From contig OZ025255.1 in the NCBI GenBank assembly GCA_964019135.1, forward strand, positions 26,141,708 to 26,205,707: a stretch of 64,000 bases of DNA, in the 5' to 3' direction. The DNA comes from Arenicola marina. Taxonomy: Eukaryota; Annelida; Polychaeta; Arenicolidae. Below the pieces are notes generated by a model. The model saw nothing but the letters and a program-made list of their open reading frames with translations. It was not told the origin of the DNA and made no database searches. Position numbers and translations under genes: made by a program. This document shows, piece by piece, positions 1-10,471 of this stretch; positions within the stretch are counted from its first letter, which is position 1; each line of letters begins with the position of its first letter.

Positions 1-19
1 CTAAGCATGAATCCATAAC

Positions 20-870
20 AGTGCAACACATCAGGCCTGCTTAACAGCGAGTGTAAGCGAGCTCTTTAATCTGACATGCGTGCATATACGTACAAAATAA
101 AGAAACTGTTTTCAAAATCCTTCTCAAAGCCTAGAACATGTAGTTTGCTTATCTGCCCGCATAAGACGTTTTTCGAGTTTGCAGTAAAATTTTATGCCAC
201 CAACCATGTCATCAAACAAAAATTGAAGTTCTAATATTAAGCTTCAATATTAATAATCAAATTATCTACAATAAAAGGGTTACACTTCAAACAATACACG
301 GAGTTCGTCAGTTCTGCGCTAAACGATCGACCTTGCCACTCTCCCAGCGGGAAAACTGTTGCTCGGCCATAATATATTGACTGTTTCCGCTCTCACTGAC
401 TGGTTCCCGTCGCAGTCACGAAACGGGTTTTCTTAGTTTCATGGTTTCATCCATTTTTTGTAATTGTATTAATATATTCACTTAACTATCCTGCAGTTTC
501 GCGTCGGTTTTGTCCGATCAATGAACTCTTAACGTTTACTCAGTAATTCGTCACTCATCACTTCAAATGTTTTGTTAAATGAAATAAACACATTTCCGTT
601 TGCTTAGACATATATTTTATGTATCCACCGCAATTACAAATTTAAAATACATAGTGTCATAGCCTATATGACTAACAATCTTGTTCGGTTCAACTTATTC
701 AATAAACAGTTCTTTCCCGCCAAAAATATGTCTGGAATTATAAAATTTATATTTGATGAGATAATTAGTGCAAGAATTATTTAATGCTAACACTTAATTA
801 TCACTAAAATTGGTCTAAACCTGGTCAGCATCCCTAAAATGGTCAAATAAAGCGGTGAACACTCGCAACT
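20..870. repeat. Unclassified dispersed repeat, copy 1
   Basis: This region aligns in patches, same strand, with 58565-59290. Shared blocks include gagctctt near 70, taaacgat near 321, tgactgtttccgct near 379, cactgactggttc near 396, and gccaaaa near 720. The copies are well diverged, with several indels. No coding capacity, terminal repeats or target-site duplication were seen, so the element class is unknown. Confidence 0.6.
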
Positions 871-2107
871 CTATCATGTGCTGTATGTGGCTCCTAACTA
901 ACGTCCTGGGAACATGTGATGTAACCGGTTGGACAATGTACATTTATTGTCCGTCTTGCCATGACCAATCATGTTGCTGACATATTTACATGTACTTAAT
1001 CTCAAAGGGGGGGGACGCCGTCAAAAGTGAACAGCTTCAACATATATCAAAGGCCAAAGGCCACGTTCGGGGCCTAGTTAAACGATTTATCGACAATGAT
1101 AAATCTTGATCATTTGTTTCCATGATGTCAGACGTATATATATATATATAATTACTGAGTAAACTGACTAAACACATTCACCAAATACACATATATATAG
1201 ATATATCTGTTTGTGTATTTGTTGAATGACTTCCCTACAAATGACAGCTGTGAAGTTTAACGCTGTTGGCCACAACAATGTAAAAACAGCTAAGAATGCC
1301 CTATTATGTGTTGTTCATATAGCATTGGTTTGTATTGCAAGCGATTTCTGCGACCGTGATGCTTTAATCTTTCTTTTCCGGCAGGGTGCCTAAATTAACT
1401 ATTGCTTATAATTAGATTAATCAGTTGGAGCTTTCGACCTTGGTCAGTGAAGAGGTGGAGATGTTAACAACACACGCAGTCCATTTTCCAGTCAGAAGAC
1501 ACCATCTAACGAGGGCCGGATTGGCGTGGGCCGCTACAAACACATTCACATGATTTAAATACTTCAGCATGTTGCTGATTTGTAACCTTGCCTTGCTTGC
1601 GGTCAAGAAGATTTCAGCGGCCGAGTATGCTACGCGGAGCTGGGGGAGCCTTTCTGGACGCCTCTACCAATGCCTTGCTATGCCATTTAACATGAAACAG
1701 ACGGATGGACTTAACAAGGTGGCATGGTGTAAGTGGAAAGGTGATCCGAACGGCAAGATGCGGGTTTTCCGCTTAATGAATCGTAATCGCTTCCAGAAGG
1801 GTGCCCAAGGTGGCTGAGGGAGCATGGTGTTCTTTCTCATCGTGTACGGCATACAGATACATTTTATTATTCATCAGCGGCCCCCGGAGGGCCGCCACAC
1901 GACGTTACTGGGCTACTCTGCAGCCATTTCCTGCCCCCACAACCATTACATAGTAATAGCTATGTTGTATCTGCTGACATAGATTTTAATATATACCCCA
2001 GGATACTGTCACCCTTGAGCCATATTCGACCTCGTTATGGCGTTTTTCGGCAGGTTTTGCTGGCCAACCTAACAAATCTGAGCCATTTTTGATCTTGGAT
2101 GAGTGCT
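871..2107. other. No recognised feature
   Basis: Moderately AT-rich sequence with short TA runs near 1136-1152 and 1190-1206. Open frames here are under 85 codons and resemble nothing known to me. Confidence 0.6.
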
Positions 2108-3040
2108 ATCGGTACCGGACGAATTCAATCGATTTTGATTGATTAGAGGTCATTTTACTTTCAACTTGTTTACGAGTTTAAGCGAAATCTTGCATCAAAG
2201 TTGCAAAATTCAACCTAAGCAACCATCGAATACCAACAACGTTGAGGTCAACAGTGGGGTTGATAATGGGTGCATTGCTTCGGTACCCCGGGTATTTCCC
2301 CAAGATAAACCGAATACGCACATTACGCCTCGGTATCCCTCCCGACACTTGTCTGCGGTAGCCCGGGTACACCCCCGAGGTACACCGAATACGCACATTA
2401 CGCCTCGGTATACCTCCCGACACTTGTCTGCGGTAGCCCGGGTACACCCCCGAGGTACACCGAATACGCACATTACGCCTCGGTATACCTCCCGACACTT
2501 GTCTGCGGTAGCCCGGGTACACCCCCGAGGTACACCGAATACGCACATTACGCCTCGGTATACCTCCCGACACTTGTCTGCGGTAGCCCGGGTACACCCC
2601 CGAGGTACACCGAATACGCACATTACGCCTCGGTATACCTCCCGACACTTGTCTGCGGTAGCCCGGGTACACCCCCGAGGTACACCGAATACGCACATTA
2701 CGCCTCGGTATACCTCCCGACACTTGTCTGCGGTAGCCCGGGTACACCCCCGCGGTACACCGAATACGCCCATTACGCATCGGTATACCTCCCGACACTT
2801 GTCTGCGGTAGCCCGGGTACAACCCCGAGGTACACCGAATACGCACATTACGCCTCGGTATACCTCCCGACACTTATTTCGGAAGTGGTTCAATATACCT
2901 GGCGGCTGGTCCCAAGAAACACACCCAGTTACGTGGGGCTGAGTTGGTGTGGGGAACGAGCTCCCCCTGCCGTCAGAGTGATACCGTTGGCCAGTAACGA
3001 CCACGCGTGTTACGGAAGCCCAGTGAAACACCGAGCAGGC
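2108..3040 (+). repeat. Dispersed repeat carrying an expanded 75-bp array
   Basis: The left flank of the array (2108-2280) and right flank (2881-3040) match pieces of 34755-35120. Examples are gacgaattca near 2118, cattttactttc near 2152, cgttgaggtcaa near 2240 and gaacgagc near 2955. The 75-bp array therefore appears to sit inside, or replace the middle of, an older dispersed element. Confidence 0.5.
2281..2880 (+). repeat. Minisatellite, 8 x 75 bp
   Basis: Eight units start at 2281, 2356, 2431, 2506, 2581, 2656, 2731 and 2806 with the motif cggtagcccgggtacacccc. The central units are nearly identical; the first and the last two carry changes. Because 75 is a multiple of 3 and the unit lacks stops, long frames of 25-residue repeats open on both strands. 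There is no sign that these are translated. Related single units occur at 43262-43500 and 53470-53700. Confidence 0.95.
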
Positions 3041-4615
3041 CACGCCGCACCTCATGTAGTGTCAGTCCATTGCGTGATTCACACTAAAACCCACAATTAA
3101 TCAAACTATTCTTTTCCATTGAGAGCCACGACTGCTACCGGGCGCCACGCAACGAAAACTAAATAGGATTTAGCAGTGGCTAATAATTCTTTGTTAATAA
3201 GAGCGATATTTCACACCTAAATAAATGATTAATTCGAAGGTCAAGATGATATTTGCTATCTGAAGCATATGCGAATGTAGCACAATGTGCCATGTACCAG
3301 TAGTGGTTGGAGAAGGCATACTTATTGTGAATACGTCCAAGCAGGAATTGCTCGCGAATGACGCCTATTATGCAACGAGGTTCTTTGGGTTAAATTGACT
3401 AGTCTGTGCTCAAGTGCTGACGTTAAAAAATCTTGCTTCTTTTTCTGTGTTACCTGGTAACACAGATATTAGTGTTGCATAGCGCCGCCTTTAAGAGGTA
3501 TCATGATTAATCCTAGTCTATTTTGTTCAAATTCAAGACAGAAATGTCTGAGAACGTCATTCAGATTCTCCAATGAAACAGAAAGGTAGGACCTGCTTCT
3601 TGCGTTACTTTATCAGTCATGGATATCGTGCATCGATTGTCATGATCCCCACAATTGTTAATGGTTAATTGTTAATTGTTGATAGTAATATCAAACATCT
3701 GTCGTTGCTACAGGACAGGCACAGTCAATCAGTGGGATTAAGTGCGTTATTATCCTAATTGTAGCTCACGGGGCAACGCTAATTACGCAGAGTTACACAT
3801 TTATTTTACAACGGATGTTCGCCTGATGATCTTACTCTACTAATGTCTTTGCTGGTATGTTTTAACCAAAATGCCACATGTCGGCGAGGTTTTCTACCCT
3901 GGCCAGATAACGTGTGGGATCCATACCAGACCGACAGTAACCCAATTGATTCTAGCGTCCTATATATAAGACGCTTAAGTTTGACCTACCTGCTGAAATG
4001 TATCATCTACAACCGGGTCTTGTCTATTTATCGTCCAAACGGCCCTTCTGCATATCATTAGGAAACGACGGAGGTCTGTGTTGCTCACAAATTCGTCAAT
4101 TGTCATGGGACATTTGTTTTTGTACCGAGGGGTACATTTTCAGGAATGTAACCAACTACTTACTCAAGCACGTATTAATGGGTTTTTTTTGTTTATGGTG
4201 TTTTCTTCTGATATTATCTGCCAAATAGAATGTACTTTGTCAGTTCTGAAATACTAAATTAGATTATGGCAAAATTCGTCGTTCTGCTGGTGTCCTAAAT
4301 ATAGGACGCTAGGAGCGAGAGGCCACGTGTATTTCCCGCAATGAACTTTCATTACTTCACGGGACGGGTGACTGGTGGGCCCCTTATTTTGTTTACACGT
4401 TTTCTGTCTCACTAATTTGTGCAAAATATTGTTCAGGAAGGGGAGGAGTGGGTCTGCCTGGAGGTGGGGGGGGGGGTGTGATTTGTTGCCAACTACGAGT
4501 CCCTGAAATGATACCATATCTATATTGAAGTGGTTATCCAATAGGCACAATGCGGTACCTTTATCGAAGTATCCTAAGCAGATATTTTCCATATTGTTGG
4601 ATTGTATGTATGTGG
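3041..4615. other. No recognised feature
   Basis: Unique-looking, AT-leaning sequence. A small degenerate run of 'ttaattgt' lies near 3660-3680. No gene or element was recognised. Confidence 0.5.
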
Positions 4616-4932
4616 ATAGCCCGGCGACCGGAGCCATACCATGCGCCCGGAGCAATAGTCCGTGCATGGACCATAGCCCAGAGCCATAACCCGTAGCCAT
4701 AGGCCGGCCACAGGAGCCACAGCCTCCGCCCGGAACTATAGTCCAGCGCACGGAGCCATAGTGGAGGGAGACAGCCATAGTCCCGCTCAGAGAGCCATAG
4801 GCCGCGCCCGAGGCCATAACCCAGAGCCATAGCCCGTGGCCTGAGCCAGCCCGGAGCCATAGCCCGGAGCCATAGCCCGCGCCTAGAGCTATAGCCTGCG
4901 CCCTGAGCCATAACCCGCATCCGCCGCCATAG
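4616..4932. repeat. Minisatellite 'gagccatagcccg', left part
   Basis: Short units of about 18-20 bases built around gagccatag followed by a C/G-rich segment. Unit length varies. The array is cut at 4933 by a SINE and resumes on its far side. Confidence 0.9.
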
Positions 4933-5120
4933 GAATGGAATGTTGGTGTTTTAGGCCACTTTTGTGCACATACAGGCTAAATTGGGCCAAGGAACCTCCC
5001 GAGACGATGAAGGATGAAGGAATGAAACATGCCCCAGATTAGGTGCCCGAGCCCGGATTCGAACCCAGGACCTATTGATCTGCGGTCTAGTGCGCTAACC
5101 ACTACACCAGGGAGGCCCCC
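4933..5120 (-). mobile_element. tRNA-Cys-derived SINE with 13-bp target-site duplication
   Basis: The element is 188 bases and reads on the minus strand from 5120. Its head resembles a tRNA: A-box-like tggtgtagtggttagcgc, an anticodon loop with GCA (Cys), and B-box-like gggttcgaatcc. Only four of seven acceptor-stem pairs can form, and the anticodon and T stems have mismatches, so it is not a working tRNA. The tail ends in attccattc. Perfect 13-base duplications, tccgccgccatag, flank it at 4920-4932 and 5121-5133. Confidence 0.85.
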
Positions 5121-5665
5121 TCCGCCGCCATAGTCCCGCGCATGGGGGCGTTCTGTGGTATAATCGCCCCCTCCCTCCCTCAATGCCACCGTCTCTCTTC
5201 CGCCCTCCCTCTCTCTCTTCCTGGCTGCAACCCTCCATGCATATCGTACCTAAACCCACCGGCGTCCGGAGCCATAGCCCGGTAGCCGGGGCCATATAAC
5301 CCAGATCTATAGACCTGCGACTGAAGCATGGAGCAATAGTCCAGCGCACAGAGCCATAGTCCAGCGCACGGAGTCATAGTCCCGTGCAGGGAGCCATAGC
5401 CCGCGTCCGGAGCCATAGCCCGCAGCCATAGGGGGCGTTGGGAGCCATATTCTGGAGTCGTAGGCTGGCGACCGGAGCCGTAGGCCGGCGACCGGAGCCT
5501 GGGGCGCCAGTCCATGGCACGGAGTCATAGTCCAGCGCAGGGAGCAATAGCCCGCGCCCCAAGCCGTAGCCCGCGCCCGGAGCCGTAGTCCAACGAATTG
5601 AGCCATAGCTTGCGCTCGGAGCCATAGGCCGGAGCCATAGTCCAGCGCCTAGAGCTATAGCCCGT
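5121..5665. repeat. Minisatellite 'gagccatagcccg', right part
   Basis: The array continues after the SINE. A pyrimidine-rich interruption lies at about 5165-5265, and regular units resume from about 5266 to 5665. Unit length is again about 18-20 bases. Confidence 0.88.
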
Positions 5666-5914
5666 AATTAACCGTAGTGATATATCTATAAATGTTACTT
5701 GTACCCTGCCGTGCCTAGCGTCCTATATGTAGGTGGCCCAAAATGTTCATGTTCGAATGAAGAAAAAGCTTTCAGATTGCAGACATGACTTTTTGTCCTT
5801 CTTGATGATAATAAACGGCAAAACAAAATAAAACTTTGTCGACGCTGTCTATGCCTGGGCATTACTGGGTTAAGCTTGGTATATAAGTCAAATATATTAT
5901 CAGTTAACGTTCTT

Positions 5915-5964
5915 TCATCTTCCGATCTGTTTCTCTGTCTCTTTCTTCTCTCCCCCCCCCCCCA

Positions 5965-5995
<31 letters not shown>

Positions 5996-6145
5996 TCTCT
6001 CTTTCACCTCTCCCCCGTCTCTATCTCTTTCACCTCTCCCCCCCCCTCTCTCTCTCTCTCTCTTTCACCTCTCCCCTCTCGCTCTCTCTATCTATCTCTC
6101 TCATTCACCTCTCCCCCCTCTCTGTACTCTCTCTGTCTGTGCCCC
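5915..6145. repeat. CT-rich low-complexity tract
   Basis: Runs of (CT)n and poly-C, with ctctctctctct blocks broken by ttcacctctcccc. A G-rich tract on the same strand follows at about 6294-6494. The 5666-6833 interval holds no recognised gene. Confidence 0.9.
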
Positions 6146-6833
6146 GCTCACAACCCCGTCCTTCCTCCTACTCCTACATTCGCCGCCGATCTATCTGCAC
6201 TATACCTTTCATTCCCTTTGATATCGAAGCTGGTCACCGTCTTGACAAGGCAGGCTCCAGACGCAATTAGAGCTATCCCCCATAGCGAGGAGGGTCGTGG
6301 GGTGGGAGGGGGCGTGGGATTGGGGAGTCTGGGGTGGGGGAGGGCGTCGGGCAGACAGACACCGGTCATCACCAGACAACAACCTGATGGATGGAGAGGC
6401 TTATGGGGCGGAGTAGGTGACGGGAAGGGTGAGGTGGGGTGGCGAAGGGGGGGGGGGCAGGGAGGGGCGGGCCAGAGGGGGGGGGGGGCGGGCTAAAGCG
6501 TAAGGTCTCACGTCAGAGGTAAGAAGATCCGGACGAGTTCGGTCCTATCTGACATACAAACGTCCAGACAGTCCAAAGCATTACATCACCAGATCAGAGT
6601 ATAAGCGCGCATGTAATGGCATTATTTAAACCCTAACGGATTTTGTGGTGTTGCCCAAACTATAGGAATGTCATATCCAAAGAGAAACGATTGAAACAAT
6701 TAATTTATGAAGTCGTTACAAACATGTCTTAACAAACCTTTTGCATTTGAAGTATTTATTTATTTATTATTTAGTACACGTGTTATTACTCGGTTATACA
6801 AATGACAGAATTAATATTTCTCAATTGCGCATC

Positions 6834-8861
6834 GCTGGAAGGCACCCCTTATGGAAGGCACCCCCTGTTGGAAGGCACACCATGCTGGAAGGCACCCCCT
6901 GCTGGAAGGCACACCATACTGGAAGGCACACCATGCTGGAAGGCACTCCATGCTGGAAGGCACTCCATGCTGGAAGGCACCCCCTGCTGGAAGGCACACC
7001 TTGCTGGAAGGCACTCCCTGCTGGAAGGCACTCCCTGCTGGAAGGCACACCATGCTGGAAGGCACACCATGCTGGAAGGCACACCATGCTGGAAGGCACT
7101 CCATGCTGGAATGCACTCCATGCTGGAAGGCACCCCCTGCTGGAAGGCACACCTTGCTGGAAGGCACCCCCTGCTGGAAGGCACTCCCTGCTGGAAGGCA
7201 CACCATGCTGGAAGGCACCCCCTGCTGGAAGGCACCCCATGCTGGAAGGCACACCCTGCTGGAAGGCACCCCATGCTAGAAGGCATCCCCTGCTGGAAGG
7301 CACCCCCTGCTAGAAGGCACTCCCTGCTAGAAGGCAATCCCTGCTGGAAGGCACCCCCTTATGGAAGGTACCCCCTGCTGGAAGGCACCCCCTGCTGGAA
7401 GGCACCCCCTGCTGGAAGGCACACCATGCTGGAAGGCACTCCCTGCTGGAAGGCACCCCCTGCTGGAAGGCACACCTTGCTGGAAGGCACCCCCTGCTGG
7501 AAGGCACTCCCTGCTGGAAGGCGCACCATGCTGGAAGGCACCCCCTGCTGGAAGGCACACCTTGCTGGAAGGCACCCCCTGCTGGAAGGCACACCCTGCT
7601 GGAAGGCACCCCCTGCTGGAAGGCAACCCCTGCTGGAAGGCCCCCCTGCTGGAAGGCACCCCCTGCTGGAAGGCACCCCCTACTGGAAGGCACCCCATGC
7701 TGGAAGGCACTCCCTGCTGGAAGGCATCCCATGCTGGCAGGCACCCCATGCTGGAAGGCACCCCATGCTGGAAGGCATCCCATGCTGGAAGGCATCCCCT
7801 TATGGAAGGCACCCCATGCTGGAAGGCATCCCCTGCTGGAAGGCACACCATGCTGGAAGGCACCCCATGCTGGAAGGCACCCCCTGCTGGAAGGCATCCC
7901 ATGCTGGCAGGCACCCCACGCTGGAAGGCAAACCTTGCTGGAAGGCATCCCATGCTGGAAGGCACTCCCTGCTGGAAGGCACACCATGCTGGAAGGCACA
8001 CCATGCTGGAAGGCACTCCATGCTGGAAGGCACTCCATGCTGGAAGGCACCCCCTGCTGGAAGGCACTCCCATGCTGGCAGGCACCCCATGCTGGAAGGC
8101 ACGCCATGCTGGAAGGCAACGGTTGCTGGAAGGCACACCCTGCTGGAAGGCACGCCCTGCTGGAAGGCACCCCCTGCTGGAAGGCACTCCCTGCTGGAAG
8201 GCGCACCATGCTGGAAGGCACCCCCTGCTGGAAGGCACACCTTGCTGGAAGGCACCCCCTGCTGGAAGGCACACCCTGCTGGAAGGCACCCCCTGCTGGA
8301 AGGCAACCCCTGCTGGAAGGCCCCCCTGCTGGAAGGCACCCCCTGCTGGAAGGCACCCCCTACTGGAAGGCACCCCATGCTGGAAGGCACTCCCTGCTGG
8401 AAGGCATCCCATGCTGGCAGGCACCCCATGCTGGAAGGCACCCCATGCTGGAAGGCATCCCATGCTGGAAGGCATCCCCTTATGGAAGGCACCCCATGCT
8501 GGAAGGCATCCCCTGCTGGAAGGCACACCATGCTGGAAGGCACCCCATGCTGGAAGGCACCCCCTGCTGGAAGGCATCCCATGCTGGCAGGCACCCCACG
8601 CTGGAAGGCAAACCTTGCTGGAAGGCATCCCATGCTGGAAGGCACTCCCTGCTGGAAGGCACACCATGCTGGAAGGCACACCATGCTGGAAGGCACTCCA
8701 TGCTGGAAGGCACTCCATGCTGGAAGGCACCCCCTGCTGGAAGGCACTCCCATGCTGGCAGGCACCCCATGCTGGAAGGCACGCCATGCTGGAAGGCAAC
8801 GGTTGCTGGAAGGCACACCCTGCTGGAAGGCACGCCCTGCTGGAAGGCACCCCCTGCTGGA
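6834..8861. repeat. Minisatellite of 17-bp units, about 119 copies
   Basis: The consensus is ctggaaggcaccccctg, 17 bases. The unit has no stop in most phases, so frames stay open on both strands with a 17-residue period; these are not genes. Higher-order structure is clear: 7481-8160 and 8161-8840 are 680 bases each (40 units). I found no difference between them when comparing line by line. Confidence 0.97.
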
Positions 8862-9177
8862 TGGTGGTTGCCAATGGCGATCAAGAGAGCCACGGGAGAA
8901 AATAAGACGGAACTACTTAATTGTTTCGATTGGTTTCACGGATTCTATTTAATATCAGTCCCGCCTGGTGCGACGAAACAGTTTTTCTTCAGGTTGTCCA
9001 TGAAGAGAGCTGGTCTGCCGAGACCTACCAGTGTACTGCTTGAACCATTCCTACGTCTATAACGTTGGCAAAACGTGACGGAGTATAAAACATATTGTGT
9101 TAGGAGCTCGTGCCTGCAAATGCAAATTGTAGTTGATAGGACGTTCGTGGCAGTTAATTATCTCACGTCGAAAAAAG

Positions 9178-9377
9178 NNNNNNNNNNNNNNNNNNNNNNN
9201 NNNNNNNNNNNNNNNNNNNNNNNNNNNNNNNNNNNNNNNNNNNNNNNNNNNNNNNNNNNNNNNNNNNNNNNNNNNNNNNNNNNNNNNNNNNNNNNNNNNN
9301 NNNNNNNNNNNNNNNNNNNNNNNNNNNNNNNNNNNNNNNNNNNNNNNNNNNNNNNNNNNNNNNNNNNNNNNNNNNNN
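9178..9377. other. Assembly gap, 200 N
   Basis: Exactly 200 undetermined bases, probably a fixed-size placeholder. The gap lies about 300 bases beyond the 17-bp array. Confidence 0.99.
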
Positions 9378-9961
9378 CCCCCCCAAACACACACACACAT
9401 CGACACTATTCGTGCGATAATGTAACGGAGGTGCATCCCGCCTGTAAACAAAATAGATGGGGGAAATATCGAATATTCCAGAATAGATGATATGCGAGGA
9501 CGGGACAAACGTATGACCAAAGGGCCGATATCCTATGATACACGACTGGGGAGGGGGAGGGGGAGGGGGAGGAGGACGGGGGGGGGGGTAGGATGGAAGA
9601 TGATATCACGAAAATACAGAGCCTGCCCCAGTGATAAACAAGCTGGGAATACCTCCCCCACCCCCCACTAGTTGAGTTCGGGAGGGGGGGGAGGGACATT
9701 TATATCGTCCGTGAATCGATGCCTGTACGTACAACTTCAGCCACTGCTAACATGTTATAGCAGACGGGATCAATTGGAGTTCTGATTTTAGCTGACGTCC
9801 GAATGATGTTAAGGTCACTCCGGTTACAGACGCACTTTCGATTTACATCATTATGTATATACCTTGCAAAACAATCTAGGCGATCTTTTTAATTGAGACA
9901 TCAACAATTACGACATCCTAACCGACATGTCTCTCCAATGATTGGTTTGTTGCAAACGTAT

Positions 9962-10004
<43 letters not shown>

Positions 10005-10146
10005 GCTGCATCCAATTACAATACCGTTTCTGTGGCAACGCACCCACCACAGGTTACCTAATTATGGTAAAATTACAGCAATGGTGATGACGTGTTTACC
10101 ACGCGTCGTTCGGGCGTGATGAACACGCTATCATCAATGATGTACT
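9378..10146. other. Simple sequence region after the gap
   Basis: Contains a G-rich tract (9544-9592) and a second short G run at 9680-9692. A pure (TA)n run lies at 9966-10003. No gene was recognised. Confidence 0.8.
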
Positions 10147-10150
10147 TTAA

Positions 10151-10467
10151 GGTAAGCAACCCATAATAGCAAGGTAAAATAATTTGTATTTGTGATTATT
10201 TTATGAAGGTATATCCAATTACATACATTCTGGTTAATTTTTAGGATACTTTACCGTCCCATTACAAAAATATTCTCCATTTTCCAAGTATACCCCCATT
10301 TTACAAAATGACCAAAACTTGACACCTACCACGAATATGTAATTTTGCTGCAATTCAGCTCAATATTAAGCCATTATCATTAGCAATAGCTCTTTGGATT
10401 ATTTGGATTCTTATTTCACAAATTTTTGTCGCTCAAAATCGCCGAGGCTTACTATAGGTTGCTTACA
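10151..10467. mobile_element. MITE-like element with TTAA target duplication
   Basis: Inverted ends ggtaagcaacc and ggttgcttaca bound a 317-base element. The inverted similarity extends imperfectly to about 20 bases. TTAA lies directly outside both ends (10147-10150 and 10468-10471), the target used by piggyBac-type transposons. No transposase is encoded, so this would be a non-autonomous derivative. Confidence 0.55.
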
Positions 10468-10471
10468 TTAA

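Noticed and set aside
2139-3055. Proteins of 231-281 residues with 25-residue repeats
   Set aside because: All come from the 75-bp array. Three overlapping frames on two strands are open equally and no signal or domain is present.
5041-5120. Functional tRNA-Cys gene
   Set aside because: Anticodon GCA and both promoter boxes are visible, but only four of seven acceptor pairs form, other stems have mismatches, and the sequence continues into a SINE body with a target-site duplication.
6802-9062. Long open frames of up to 716 codons on both strands in the 17-bp array
   Set aside because: The unit lacks stops in most phases and 17 is not a multiple of 3, so every frame opens with a 17-residue period. 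Several frames on both strands are open at once, which argues against coding.
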